Counted from the stretch's first letter, positions 13,901 through 20,666 are shown. The stretch is 24,702 nt of DNA from Verrucomicrobiota bacterium (GCA_023426435.1 JAFAAS010000108.1:1-24702), one strand, 5' to 3'. The notes: generated from the letters alone by a model not told the origin. Made by a program: numbers and translations.

Positions 13901-15394
13901 CTCGTGAACGGTGATCGTTTCACGCTCTCGGCGGGCGCCAATACCCACGGCACCTACAACAGCGCCAACGTCGCCGAGGCCACGACCGTCTCCGCGACAT
14001 TATCCACCGGTGACATCACCGCCGACGCCGGCACGCTCGCGTCGAACTACGTGCTTCCCACCCGCGTCGTCGGTGCGGGCGTCATCACGCCGAAATCCGT
14101 GACCGTCACCGCCCACGGCGGCACGTCGGTCTATGGCGACGCGCCTGCCGATCCCGGCCTTTCCGCGACGGGTCTCGTCAACGACGAAACGGTCGCGGTG
14201 CTCACGGGTCTCGCGAACAGTTTCGGCATCGCCGGCACGACCAATGCCGGCACGCATACGCTCGTTGTCGAAGGCACGCTTACGAATGGGAACTACACTG
14301 TCGCCGCGCGCGAAAACGGCACGTGGATCGTGACGCCGAAAGCGATCTCCGTCACCGCCAACAGCGGCACGTCGACCTATGGCGACGCGCCCACGAATCC
14401 CGGTCTTTCCGCCGCGGGTCTCGTCAACGGCGAAACCGCTGCGGTGCTCACCGGTCTGGCGAACAGCTTTGGCATCGTCGGCACGACGAATGCCGGCACG
14501 CACACGCTCGCCGTCGAAGGCACGTTGACCAATGGCAACTACACCGTCACCGCACGCCACGATGGCACGTGGGTTGTTTCGCCGAAAGCGATCACGGTCA
14601 CCGCCAACGGCGGTTCGTCGGTCTATGGCGACACGCCGGCGAATCCGGGCCTTTCCGCGACCGGTCTCGTGAACGGCGAAACGGCCGCGGTGCTCGCGGG
14701 GCTCGCGAACAGCTTCGGCATCGCGGGCACGACGAATGCCGGCACGCACACGCTCGCCGTCGAAGGCACGCTCACGAACGGCAACTACACCGTCGCTGCG
14801 CGCGAGGATGGCGCGTGGATCGTTTCGCCGAAGGAGCTGACCGTTGCCGCGAACGATGTGACGCGTCCGGTCTATGCGGAGAACCCGGCGTTCACCGCGC
14901 GCTTCGACGGCTTCGTAAACGGCGAAACGGCCGACGTCGTGAGCGGGCTCACGTTCGTCACCCCCGCCACGAGAGAATCTCCGATCGGCAGCTATGCGAT
15001 CACGCCTGGCAACGGCACGGCGGCCAACTACACGCTCGTTTACGTGGACGGTGTGCTCACCGTTTTCCGGCCCGGCATCGATGTCGGAGGCGAGGATGTG
15101 CCGATCGTCCATGTCGGCGAAAAGCCCGCGGCCACCGAGGACTTTGCCGTGGTCGAGCGGGGCGGGCGTCGTTCTCTCGTGCCGCTGGTGGACGAAGACA
15201 CCGGCGAAGCGCAACCGCTGGAGGAGGCGTTGTCCACGACGCTGGCCCGGCCGCCATTGTTCGCGTTTACGAATCCGCCTCCGACGACCCGCGCGAGCTA
15301 TCGAGCCAGCGTGGAAGGTTCGTCCGCCGCTAGCGACGGCGTGCTCACGGGCACGGGCTTCGAAGAATTCCTCACGCAGGAGGGCGACGAATGA
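7976..15394 (+). CDS. Two-partner secretion exoprotein (TpsA, filamentous haemagglutinin-like) with GLUG and MBG repeats, 2472 aa
   Basis: A signal peptide (hydrophobic run LVALVALGVASLSA) leads into an N-terminal TPS/haemagglutination-activity domain (about 35-330) with the NPNG motif at 113-116, the part recognised by TpsB. The rest should be a long beta-helical surface fibre. It has three blocks of GLUG repeats ('VGGLVG.N.GTI..SYATG', about residues 430-712, 778-965 and 1240-1559), each led by a 'LQG...YAL..DIDA' segment, then MBG and YDG repeats (about 1624-2366) and a short acidic tail. No anchoring signal is seen, so it is probably released or held by TpsB. I preferred the ATG at 7976; a start at 7802 would put 58 basic residues before the signal peptide. 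No Shine-Dalgarno sequence is obvious. The stop overlaps tpsB. Role: adhesion or aggregation (inferred). Confidence 0.92.
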   Translation: MTLPRHSFLSRFRHTCRLVALVALGVASLSANPAGGHVVAGAAAIAGGAGQLTVHQTTARAILHWQDFSIGAGELVRFVQPDATSAALNRVVGGNPSSLLGDLQANGRIFLINPNGVLVGAGARIDTAGFLASTLDVNNRAFLAGGDLLFKGDSTAAIANLGGIEASGGDVFLIARQVENRGTLSAPNGTAGLAAGSEVLLTTNGSQRVFVQAATAPGLVVNAGEIAATTAELKAAGGNPYALAINQTGVIRATGTTERDGAVWLVATTTDGLSGLARHTGEITAVDAGGRGGFVETSGETVAFSGAVRTGAGGRWLIDPIDVTIDAVQAGSIAASIDAGTDVTIEADNDITVAASIAAAGSGSLNLKADIDRSGAGTVVFDQGITISNTGSGDVNLFYNPASYGSPTDYSSHVNLGGGGKLTAYMWVHDVNGLQGMSANLAGHYALSGDIDARDTILWNSGAGFVPVGSGGAPFTGLFDGLGNTIHGLRIDRGTSNHVGLFGALGGAAHVRNVNLAGGFVAGYDHVGAIAGRNAGTLTNVEAAGTFSGRDFVGGLVGSNSGTIADSRATGAVSGSNQGIGGAVGANSGTISRSYATGSVAGLWDTGGLAGYNEGDIIESYSTGAVSADFGGGLVGWNDGAIVRSYATGAVSAADEVGGLVGGNTGEITESYATGFISGWSWIGGLVAYNEGTISKSYWDADSTGVDFSDGGAALGTPEAKAAASYSGWDIGTDPSANTWVMIEGQTRPMLAWEYSTRIANGHQLQLVGLNPQTLAAHYTVVRDLDLSATGNASSVWGGGSGFVPIGSRAMPFTGVLDGRGHAISGLTIDRETESDVGLFGVAASTAQIRHIGLGDGSVKGNEVVGALVGLNDGGVITQAYSNAAVSGAGASVGGLVGHNRAGTISESYATGAVSGVSAVGGLVGDHEGGAIADSYATGIVSGGESAGALVGQNDGAIATSYWNIDTAGVLPGVGAGVVEGVSGMTTEEFFYLRLPSGFSGGTWYAKSGVYPQLRWQLASLPENTLVGQLVGAGEGVALALVIDGEQVATTVTAEEGAFVFYYAGEFAAGTGALVYADGGDGFRANRLVPLGGTLTEDVAVADQQIWVSSSADTFSALVADLGATLGGVSDDGILYSFSGDAFGVTAGIQLRLDLSSNVFTFDGALSLPGATLRIDAPGSLVAPHSLVAGGFILDRGEWLQHDAALPVFDVDDFRIESGRFLRAVGGDGSRETPWLLADVYGLQGVSTGDMRAHYALTADIDATGTVNWNGGAGFAPIGGPLSDVTHRPSEFNGTLDGRGHVIAGLTIHRTSDRDVGLFVTLGSLAEIRDLGMTGGSIAGGESVGSFAGTLYGTLRRSYTTGSVSGTSVVGGLVGYAGYESFAGPAVTLIENSYATGAVTSAEDSAGGLVGHTWEGEIRSSYATGDVTGGFQTGGLVGTSIHTSIVNSYATGDVAGEYLVGGLVGINNRGTVERSYASGSVTGESSDVGGLVGWNERGTVKQSYATGAVTGEERIGGLVGDNDRGTILQSYAIGAVSGDDDVGGFIGYNHSNSTVSQSVWDVETSGQNAAVGGGSRTVSATGLTTVQMTDPASYAGWDIDAVGGAEALWRIYPGHTAPLFKTYLTRLEVSGADKTVTYDGTGHTSTYTIAGPYDASLLLGGSVVGVNAGNHVVTSGLYSTQHGYDLVSTGGLLTILPVSISVTAHGGTSVYGDVPVDPGLSATGLVNDETVAVLTGLANSFGIVGTTNAGAHTLTVIGTLTNGNYTIAERHDGTWVVTPKEITVTANGGTSTYGNTPTNPGLSAAGLVNGETAAVLAGLANSFGIAGTTNAGSHTLVVDGTLTNGNYTVTARHDGTWVVSPKAITVTANGGSSVYGDTPANPGLSATGLVNGETAAVLAGLANSFGIAGTTNAGTHTLVVEGTLTNGNYTVAERENGTWVVSPRTLTAALSGTISKIYDGTTAAVLSGNDYELVGLVNGDRFTLSAGANTHGTYNSANVAEATTVSATLSTGDITADAGTLASNYVLPTRVVGAGVITPKSVTVTAHGGTSVYGDAPADPGLSATGLVNDETVAVLTGLANSFGIAGTTNAGTHTLVVEGTLTNGNYTVAARENGTWIVTPKAISVTANSGTSTYGDAPTNPGLSAAGLVNGETAAVLTGLANSFGIVGTTNAGTHTLAVEGTLTNGNYTVTARHDGTWVVSPKAITVTANGGSSVYGDTPANPGLSATGLVNGETAAVLAGLANSFGIAGTTNAGTHTLAVEGTLTNGNYTVAAREDGAWIVSPKELTVAANDVTRPVYAENPAFTARFDGFVNGETADVVSGLTFVTPATRESPIGSYAITPGNGTAANYTLVYVDGVLTVFRPGIDVGGEDVPIVHVGEKPAATEDFAVVERGGRRSLVPLVDEDTGEAQPLEEALSTTLARPPLFAFTNPPPTTRASYRASVEGSSAASDGVLTGTGFEEFLTQEGDE
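9260..12660 (+). repeat. Three blocks of GLUG-type coding repeats in tpsA
   Basis: Degenerate units of about 22-30 codons reading 'VGGLVG.N.G.I..SYATG.VSG' occupy about 9600-10080, 10560-10870 and 12000-12630. Each block is preceded by the same lead segment ('LQG...A.YALS.DID', 'GAGFVPIGS...F.G.LDG.GH.I.GLTI'), so the blocks arose by duplication of a lead-plus-repeat cassette. The linker at about 10930-11690 has no repeats. Confidence 0.8.
13070..14833 (+). repeat. Near-identical 246-bp tandem coding repeats (MBG domains) arranged A-B-C-Y-A-B-C
   Basis: Six 82-residue units ('SVYGD.P.NPGLSATGLVNG', 'NSFGI.GTTNAG.HTL', 'TLTNGNYTV', 'GTWVVSPK') start at 13070, 13316, 13562, 14096, 14342 and 14588. 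A different 96-residue unit (YDG type, 'ISKIYDGTTAAVLSG') lies at 13808-14095 between the two triplets. Units 1, 2 and 3 resemble units 4, 5 and 6 respectively more than their neighbours. A divergent MBG unit follows at 14834-15073. Confidence 0.9.
15378..15384 (+). promoter_or_regulatory. Ribosome binding site of tpsB
   Basis: AGGAGGG lies 6 bp before the ATG at 15391, inside the end of tpsA. It decides for this start over the ATG at 15439, which has no such sequence upstream. Confidence 0.75.
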
Positions 15395-17169
15395 CGACCC
15401 CGCGCCGGCCAGCCCCGTCCTGTCTCCCTCGCTCTCTCATGAATGTTTTACCGTTCCTTGCCGCGTCTGCCCTTCTGTTCGGTCCCGCGACCTTTCTCTC
15501 CGCGCAAACTTACGAACAGGTTGCGCCGCAAACGCCGCATGCGCCCGGCTCGGCCGCAGCCGCGATGCCGGCAGCCGACGCGCCGTCAAATGCGCCTGAC
15601 GACGATCGCATCATCATTCCCGCGCTGCGGGGAGTGATCTTCGTTGCCGATCCTGCTGCCGTGAAACCTGCCGGGATTGAAGCGGCGGGTGTCGATGTCA
15701 GCGCCGTGCCGCGGCTGGACACGCCGGCATTTCGCGAAAGAGCCGCGGCCCGGCTCGGCCGGCCGCTAACACTGGCCGGACTGAAGGAGATCACCCGCGA
15801 TGCCGTGCTTGCGCTGCGCGCCGCCGATCGGCCCGTCGTCGATGTGGTTGCGCCCGAGCAATCGCTCGCCAGCGGCACGGTGCAGCTCCTGGTGACCGAA
15901 GGGCGGCTCGGACAGCTGCGCGCCGAGGGGAATCGCTGGTTTTCGTCCGAGCAAATCGAAGGCGGGGTTCGCCTTGCGCCCGGCGGTCCGATCTCCGGCT
16001 CGGTGTTGCTCGCTGACCTGGCGTGGCTCAACCAGAACCCGTTTCGCCAGGTCGATCTCGTTTTCGCACGCGGTGCCGAATCCGGGCTGACCGATGTGAT
16101 CCTGCGCACACAGGACCGGCGTCCGCTCCGGGTCTATGTGGGTTACGACAACTCCGGCACGCCGCTCACGGACGACGAGCGTCTTTTCGCCGGCGTCAAC
16201 TGGGGCGACGCGTTTCGACGCGGGCACCAGTTGAGCTACCAGTTCACCGCCAGCCCCGATTTCGAAAAGCTCGCCGCGCACTCGGCCAGTTACGTGGCGC
16301 CGCTGTCCTCGCGGCATACCCTCACGGTTTTCGCCAGCCATGCGACGAGCCAGCCTGACATCCCGTTCTTCGATCTCGAAGGAAGGTCGTGGCAGATCGG
16401 CGCGCGTTACCGAATGCCGCTGCGTTCGTGGCGCGAGGTGGAGCAGGCATTCGTCGCGGGTTTCGATTTCAAGCGCAGCGACAACGACCTCGCGTTCGGC
16501 GGCGCGTCGGTGTTCGCGCAGGCGACCGACATCGTGCAGGCGATCCTCGGCTACGAAGCCAGCCGCGCCGACGCGCGCGGCATCACCTCGGCGTCGCTCA
16601 CGGTCGCGTTGAGCCCCGGCGGACTGACCGGACGCAACGACGATGCCGACCATGCGGCCGCGCGCTCGTTTGCCGATGCGCGCTACGCTTATGCGCGGCT
16701 CGCGATCGAACGCAGCACGCGCTTGCCGGCGGGTTCCGTCTGGGTCGCGCGTGTCGAAGGGCAACTCGCTTCCGGCAATCTGCTCGGCAGCGAGCAGCTC
16801 GGTTTCGGCGGAGCTGCGTCGCTGCGCGGCTACGACGAGCGCGAGGCGAATGGCGACAGCGGCTTCGTCGTGGTCAACGAGCTCCGCGGTCCGGCGTTGT
16901 CGCTGGCGCGGCACCTCGGGGCGAAGAACGCGGTCGCGGACCGTCTCGTGCCGCTGGTGTTCCTCGACGCGGGCGTGGCGGTGATTTCCGACACGCTTCC
17001 GGGCGAGGAAAAGACGCGGGAGCTGCTGAGTGCGGGTGTCGGTTTCCGCTATACGCTCGCGGCGAATCTCGTCGCGCGCGCGGATTATGGCTGGCAGTTG
17101 CGCGACAGCGGCGTTTCGCCGACGGGAGACAACGCTCGCGCGCATGTGAGCGCGACGCTTGCTTGGTGA
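15391..17169 (+). CDS. TpsB outer-membrane transporter (FhaC/ShlB family, Omp85 superfamily), 592 aa
   Basis: TpsB proteins export their TpsA partner across the outer membrane. The sequence shows a signal peptide (hydrophobic core about residues 17-36, cut near FLSAQT), a Pro/Ala-rich linker, two POTRA domains (about 75-175 and 176-243, the second containing the LNQNPFRQVDLVF strand), and a C-terminal 16-strand-type barrel (244-592). It carries the conserved (L)RGY motif near 479-481 (loop 6, 'SLRGYDER') and a final aromatic residue (TLAW). Length is typical for the family. The start overlaps the tpsA stop in an ATGA arrangement, so translation is probably coupled. The gene order A then B is the reverse of many systems. 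Substrate: almost surely the adhesin just upstream. Confidence 0.93.
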   Translation: MTTPRRPAPSCLPRSLMNVLPFLAASALLFGPATFLSAQTYEQVAPQTPHAPGSAAAAMPAADAPSNAPDDDRIIIPALRGVIFVADPAAVKPAGIEAAGVDVSAVPRLDTPAFRERAAARLGRPLTLAGLKEITRDAVLALRAADRPVVDVVAPEQSLASGTVQLLVTEGRLGQLRAEGNRWFSSEQIEGGVRLAPGGPISGSVLLADLAWLNQNPFRQVDLVFARGAESGLTDVILRTQDRRPLRVYVGYDNSGTPLTDDERLFAGVNWGDAFRRGHQLSYQFTASPDFEKLAAHSASYVAPLSSRHTLTVFASHATSQPDIPFFDLEGRSWQIGARYRMPLRSWREVEQAFVAGFDFKRSDNDLAFGGASVFAQATDIVQAILGYEASRADARGITSASLTVALSPGGLTGRNDDADHAAARSFADARYAYARLAIERSTRLPAGSVWVARVEGQLASGNLLGSEQLGFGGAASLRGYDEREANGDSGFVVVNELRGPALSLARHLGAKNAVADRLVPLVFLDAGVAVISDTLPGEEKTRELLSAGVGFRYTLAANLVARADYGWQLRDSGVSPTGDNARAHVSATLAW

Positions 17170-17316
17170 GCTGTGTCGTGCAGCCGCCCGCGGCGGATCG
17201 TGGTGCGTTCAGGATCCATGTAGCATCGGAAATCCGCGAGACACGTTACGGCGTGGAAACATCACCGATCCCCGCGCGACCAGCGGCTGGACGGACTACT
17301 CCGTTGAAGCGCGATA

Positions 17317-17730
17317 TTAGGCTGGCGGACTCGAACGGGCGCGATCGTAGGCGATGAGGGTGCGGAGGCGTTGGCCGATGCCTTCGGCGAGCGCGATCAT
17401 CTGGTCGGCGGCGTCGGGGGTAAGGTGGATGCGGCAGTGGCGGCGCCAGAGGTCGAGCCAGGCTTGGAAGTGTTTTTCTTCCAGGCCGAGGGGGAAGTGG
17501 CGTTGCGGCATGGGGCCGGAGTAGCGCGGCGGTCCGCCGGTGGCGGTGGACCAGAAGTCGGCGATTTTTTCGAGGTGCTCGGGCCAGTTTTGGATCTGGG
17601 CGTTGAAGATCGGGCCGATCTCGTGGTGCTGACGGACGTCGGCGTAGAAGCGGCGCAGGAGTGTGGCCAAACCTTCGCGGCCGCCGATGCGTTGGAAGAG
17701 AGAAGCGTGAGGGGACGAGGGATCGGGCAT
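17317..17730 (-). CDS. Truncated haemoglobin, group III-like, 137 aa
   Basis: The short globin fold is recognisable: 'LFQRIGGREGLATLLRRFYADV' (helices A-B), 'IGPIF' and 'NWPEHLEKIADFW' (helices C-E, with the E-helix Trp typical of group III), 'PMPQRHFPL' with the probable proximal haem-ligand His, and 'HFQAWLDLW' (helix G). Group III proteins such as Campylobacter Ctb bind haem and O2, but their role is poorly settled (oxygen handling or peroxide/NO chemistry). Length fits the family. The ATG at 17730 has AGG about 7 bp upstream. It is monocistronic, convergent with tpsB and separated from it by a GC-rich 147-bp gap. Cytoplasmic. Confidence 0.85.
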   Translation of the reverse strand: MPDPSSPHASLFQRIGGREGLATLLRRFYADVRQHHEIGPIFNAQIQNWPEHLEKIADFWSTATGGPPRYSGPMPQRHFPLGLEEKHFQAWLDLWRRHCRIHLTPDAADQMIALAEGIGQRLRTLIAYDRARSSPPA

Positions 17731-17786
17731 ACGACCTATAAGGAGAACGTTGAAGGAGAGAAAGCAACGGTCCGGCCGGTGGCCGC

Positions 17787-17808
17787 GGCGGGGTCGGGCG
17801 ACCCCGTC
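17787..17808. repeat. REP-like palindrome, copy 1
   Basis: Arms GCGGGGTCG and CGACCCCGTC pair around a GG loop, followed by CTACA. The same unit (GGCGGGGTC, loop, GACCCCGCC, CTACA) recurs at 20645-20671. It lies between two minus-strand genes, directly after the stop of the longer one. Confidence 0.6.
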
Positions 17809-17818
17809 CTACATGGCG

Positions 17819-18892
17819 TTAGCGCGGGACTTCGAGGAGGTAGTGGTAGGTGCTTTCGACGAACTGGCCGTTTTGGACGGCGGGGACGAAGATGGCGGAG
17901 CGTTGAAGTGCGGTGGCGACGGGCGCGCGCATGGGTTCGGGGAGGTTGGCGGGGTCGGGTTTCACGTCGGCCGCGGTGACTTTACCGTCGGCGTCGATGG
18001 TGAGCGTGGCTTCGACGCGATAGACCTCGCGCTGGCGAAGTCCGGTGGGTTGGAGCGGATTGCCGATCAGGATGGCGTCGCTGCGGCCGTTGGCGTGGAG
18101 CGTGGGTTGGATGGCGCGCAGGTAGTGGGCGCGTCCGTGCCAGCCTTTGGGGTTTTCGGGGCGAGCGAGATCGAGGAGGGCGGCGAGTTCGAGGACGGGC
18201 GTGGTGATGCGTTCGACGTTGGAGATGTCGGCGGCGAAGAACGGCAGGCCGGTGTGGGAGAAGACGAGGACGCCGGCGCGGGAGCTGGGGGCGAAGCGGC
18301 GAAGGGTGTCCATTTGGGATTGCTGGCCGAAATCGGCGATGAGCCATGGCATGGCTTTGCGTTCGGCCATGAGGAGTTGATCGCCGGATTTATGATTGAG
18401 GCCGTAGAACACGGCCTCGATGCGGTCGCCGTGGGTGTGCTTGAGTTGTTGATACAGCGGAAGCAGGAGGTCGATGGAGTCCCAGGATTTGGATTCGTTG
18501 GCGGAGCCGTAGATGACGATGGTGAATTCGGGTTCGGGGCGGCCCTTGAGCCAGGAGGGATTGAGCCGATCGATCTGCAATTGCATCGTGAAACGATAGA
18601 GATCGCGGCCGAAATCGTCCTTGGCGTTTTCCCAATGTTCGGCGGGACGCGGGTGGTTCTTGGTGGCTTCGTGGAAGCGGACGCATTCTTCGGGGGGCAG
18701 CGCGAGGAAAGGGACGACGCGAGCCCAGCGTTGCTCGGTGCGGAAGATGGCGGTGGGGCCGAGGGCCTGGACGGCTTCGGCTTTGAACGTGTTGCCGTGG
18801 GTGTCGCGCCATTCCTCGATTTTTGCGGAGGCGGCGGAAGCGAAGCAGAGGCAGAGTGCGAAGCGGAGCAGGGGCAGGGGGCGGGGGTTCAT
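17819..18892 (-). CDS. Exported thioredoxin-like protein with SHD1-like N-terminus and TonB-C-like C-terminus, 357 aa
   Basis: A signal peptide (LLRFALCLCFASAASA) is followed by a short domain 'WRDTHGNTFKAEAVQALG' resembling the SHD1 motif that many verrucomicrobial and planctomycetal secreted proteins carry. A middle part (about 105-245) has 'FTIVIYGSANESKSW', 'MPWLIADFGQ' and 'GVLVFSHTGLPFFAADIS', which reads like a thioredoxin fold without a CxxC pair. The last 100 residues ('EATLTIDADGKVTAADV', 'RSAIFVPAVQNGQFVESTYHYLLEV') resemble the TonB C-terminal domain. I started at the ATG at 18892 because it opens the signal peptide; an upstream in-frame ATG at 18928 adds 12 residues. Function unknown; probably periplasmic. 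The domain readings are by pattern only. Confidence 0.7.
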   Translation of the reverse strand: MNPRPLPLLRFALCLCFASAASAKIEEWRDTHGNTFKAEAVQALGPTAIFRTEQRWARVVPFLALPPEECVRFHEATKNHPRPAEHWENAKDDFGRDLYRFTMQLQIDRLNPSWLKGRPEPEFTIVIYGSANESKSWDSIDLLLPLYQQLKHTHGDRIEAVFYGLNHKSGDQLLMAERKAMPWLIADFGQQSQMDTLRRFAPSSRAGVLVFSHTGLPFFAADISNVERITTPVLELAALLDLARPENPKGWHGRAHYLRAIQPTLHANGRSDAILIGNPLQPTGLRQREVYRVEATLTIDADGKVTAADVKPDPANLPEPMRAPVATALQRSAIFVPAVQNGQFVESTYHYLLEVPR

Positions 18893-18900
18893 GCGAACCT

Positions 18901-18928
18901 TATATAGTGATGGGCGGATGCGGACCAA
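18901..18928 (-). promoter_or_regulatory. Possible promoter of the 17819-18892 gene
   Basis: On the minus strand TTGGTC (18928-18923) and TATATA (18906-18901) are spaced 16 bp apart in otherwise GC-rich DNA. The start codon lies only 8 bp beyond, so the transcript would be almost leaderless. The -35 match is poor. Confidence 0.3.
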
Positions 18929-19073
18929 GCGCGGGCTGGAGGGGACTTTGGCGACGAGCGCGCAATTTGACGGCGATAGTTCGCGAGCGGGGTGCGATCG
19001 CGGAATTGCCTAGGGACTTGGGGGGCGATCTGCCGATGGCGGCGCGGCGGGGTGCGGGCTACTGTGCGCGATC

Positions 19074-19289
19074 ATGGGATACATCCTTGTTCTTGTTATT
19101 GGGGCGGTGGTCGTCGTGGGGCTCTTGGTGGCGTTCATGAGTGGGCGCAAACGTGCGGTCGGGCGCACGAGCCCCGGCGACGATGTGACGGTGAAAACGC
19201 CGGCGTCGGAATATCCGACGCCGAGTGCGTCGAGCACGTCGAGTCACCAAAAAGCGGATACGGCGCAGCGGCATACGCCGCCGGCGTGA
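19074..19289 (+). CDS. Small single-pass membrane protein, 71 aa
   Basis: One strong N-terminal membrane helix (LVLVIGAVVVVGLLVAFM) is followed by a basic stop-transfer GRKR and a polar Ser/Thr/Pro-rich tail of about 45 residues. It should sit in the inner membrane with the tail in the cytoplasm. I recognise no family. The start codon at 19074 opens the helix directly. A strong hairpin follows the stop after 9 bp and can end the transcript. Function unknown; it could be an unrelated small ORF, but the helix-plus-tail design argues for a real gene. Confidence 0.55.
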   Translation: MGYILVLVIGAVVVVGLLVAFMSGRKRAVGRTSPGDDVTVKTPASEYPTPSASSTSSHQKADTAQRHTPPA

Positions 19290-19298
19290 GATGGGGGG

Positions 19299-19321
19299 AG
19301 CACGGGCAGGTTGCCCGTGCT
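19299..19321. terminator. Strong hairpin between convergent genes (terminator or REP-like)
   Basis: A perfect 10-bp stem (AGCACGGGCA with TGCCCGTGCT) closes on a GGT loop. There is no T-run, so it may be a REP-type palindrome rather than a classical terminator. It lies 10 bp after the stop of the small membrane protein. Confidence 0.5.
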
Positions 19322-19341
19322 ACGGTGGGGGAGCGCGGCGG

Positions 19342-19359
19342 GGGCGGGAGAGCCCGCCC
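19342..19359. terminator. Second hairpin between convergent genes
   Basis: GGGCGGG pairs with CCCGCCC around an AGAG loop. It lies 18 bp before the stop of the minus-strand gene that ends at 19378 and could terminate that transcript. No T-run is seen. Confidence 0.4.
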
Positions 19360-19377
19360 GATATTGGGAGGCGGGTG

Positions 19378-19722
19378 CTACTTGCGTGAGCGTTTTTTGG
19401 CGCGGGTGCGGGCGGCTTTCTTGGCGGCGCGGGAGCGGGTGGGCGATGGCTTGGCCTTGCCGCGTCCGACGGCGGAGTCGCGCTTCGCTTTCTTCCGCGT
19501 GGCGGCGGAGGTCTGGCCTTTTTTGGGAGCGTCGAGTTTGACGCCGGCGCGACGCGCTTCGGAGAGACCGATGGCGATGGCTTGTTTGCGGGAGCGGACG
19601 TTGCCGCTGCCGCGTTTGAGCGCGCGCATCTCTTCGCGGACGAATTCGCCGGCTTGGGTGGAAGGTTTTTTTCCGGCGCGGGCGTCCTGGCGGGCGCGTT
19701 TTTTCGCTGCGGCTTTGGGCAT
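19378..19722 (-). CDS. Basic DUF6496-like protein, 114 aa
   Basis: The middle of the protein reads 'VREEMRALKRGSGNVRSRKQAIAIGLSEARRAG', the signature of a family of small proteins annotated as DUF6496 or, loosely, 'plasmid stabilization protein'. The N-terminus (MPKAAAKKRARQDARAGKK) and the last 50 residues are extremely rich in Lys, Arg and Ala, like histone H1 tails, so DNA or RNA binding is plausible but unproven. I used the ATG at 19722, from which the basic protein starts; the longer frame upstream is Pro-rich and unlike it. It is divergent from the next gene at 19916. Function unknown. Confidence 0.7.
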   Translation of the reverse strand: MPKAAAKKRARQDARAGKKPSTQAGEFVREEMRALKRGSGNVRSRKQAIAIGLSEARRAGVKLDAPKKGQTSAATRKKAKRDSAVGRGKAKPSPTRSRAAKKAARTRAKKRSRK

Positions 19723-19915
19723 GAGGGCAAGGGGTTGTTGCGCAAGATAATCAGGGATGGACGAGCGGCCATCGGGGTGCGGCCCGATTGTTGCGGTGTC
19801 GCGATCAGGCGGCGGAGGAGCGTCGAGCCGAGCGCGGCAGGATGGCGGCGGTGGGAGTGAGCCCCATGCCGGTTTTGTCGAGGGAGTGCTACGTTGCAGG
19901 AAACCTTTCTCTCTT

Positions 19916-20416
19916 ATGTCGAAGAATACGAAGACCTCTTCCACACCGTCGACGAGTCGTCATGAGGACGACGCCCACTTCCGCCGCGCGGGTTCGGATC
20001 ACGAGCGGCGTCGCGAGACGTCGGCGGGTAGCGAAAATCCGGATACGTCGGGAACGCACAGCGATGAGCGGTATGCGCGCGAGCGCTATGGCGAGCAGTC
20101 GGCGGAGCAGCGCCGCGAAAGCATGCGGCAGGAGCAGCCGGAGAATCTCGGCGGCCAGGATAGTCGGGATCAGTCGCCGAAGGACCAGCATTCGTTGGTG
20201 GGCGGTCGAAAAGGCAGCAGCGGAGGGCGCGAGGAGGAGACGGAGCGGCGGCAGCGGGAGAGTGCCGGAAAGGAATCGCATGCGAGCGAGACGCGCGAGA
20301 GCCTGAGTCGGACGTATGCGGAGTCGCAGCTAAGGGATTACGACGGTAATTGGACGAAGGATACGGACAAGCCGTCGCAGCCGGGACCGGCGAGCGGGGG
20401 CGCGGGCGGCCGTTGA
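19916..20416 (+). CDS. Hydrophilic, probably disordered protein, 166 aa
   Basis: The protein has almost no hydrophobic residues and is made of Arg, Glu, Ser, Gln, Gly and Asp with repeated charged motifs (RRES, RYARERYG, REEETERRQRES). It has no signal peptide or membrane segment. Its composition resembles hydrophilin or stress-type disordered proteins, but I do not recognise a family. GCAGGA about 15 bp upstream is a weak ribosome binding site. The frame upstream of 19916 is a Gly/Arg-rich extension and unlikely to be translated. Because GC-rich DNA keeps such frames open by chance, I hold this gene only moderately likely. Confidence 0.5.
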   Translation: MSKNTKTSSTPSTSRHEDDAHFRRAGSDHERRRETSAGSENPDTSGTHSDERYARERYGEQSAEQRRESMRQEQPENLGGQDSRDQSPKDQHSLVGGRKGSSGGREEETERRQRESAGKESHASETRESLSRTYAESQLRDYDGNWTKDTDKPSQPGPASGGAGGR

Positions 20417-20443
20417 AGGGGAAGTTGAGGGGGAGGGAGGGAT

Positions 20444-20530
20444 GGGGACCACGGATGGACGCGGAGGACACGGATGCTTGAGGCGGCGGTGTTTTGAACC
20501 GCGAAGGACACGAAGGGGGCGTGAAGGGTG
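20444..20530 (+). repeat. 87-bp intergenic repeat, copy 1 (upstream of lexA)
   Basis: The copy starts GGGGACCACGGATGGACGCG and ends GGGCGTGAAGGGTG. In between are ACACGGATG, a TTGAGGCGGCGGT segment and TTTTGAACCGCGAAGGACAC. Copy 2 at 21342-21428 has the same length, direction and order with only a few substitutions. It contains no gene. The wider gap 20417-20733 holds this copy, the REP-like palindrome and the lexA operator. Confidence 0.8.
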
Positions 20531-20644
20531 AAGCCCGCTTCCAGCCGACAAAAGCTGGTCTTCAAACGGTTGAGATCGCTGGACCCGCAGCATCACGCCC
20601 ACTCTCCCTCGGAACTTCGCGTAACTTTGCGTTCTTAGCGGGAC

Positions 20645-20666
20645 GGCGGGGTCGGGTGACCCCGCC
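20645..20666. repeat. REP-like palindrome, copy 2
   Basis: GGCGGGGTC pairs with GACCCCGCC (9 bp, loop GGGT), followed by CTACA, as in the copy at 17787. It lies 46 bp before the lexA operator. Confidence 0.65.

Noticed and set aside
8702..15214. Long minus-strand frames (8702-10309, 11939-13723, 14000-15214) and plus-strand out-of-frame ones within tpsA
   Set aside because: They are shadows of the repetitive tpsA sequence; their apparent internal repeats mirror the GLUG and MBG units.
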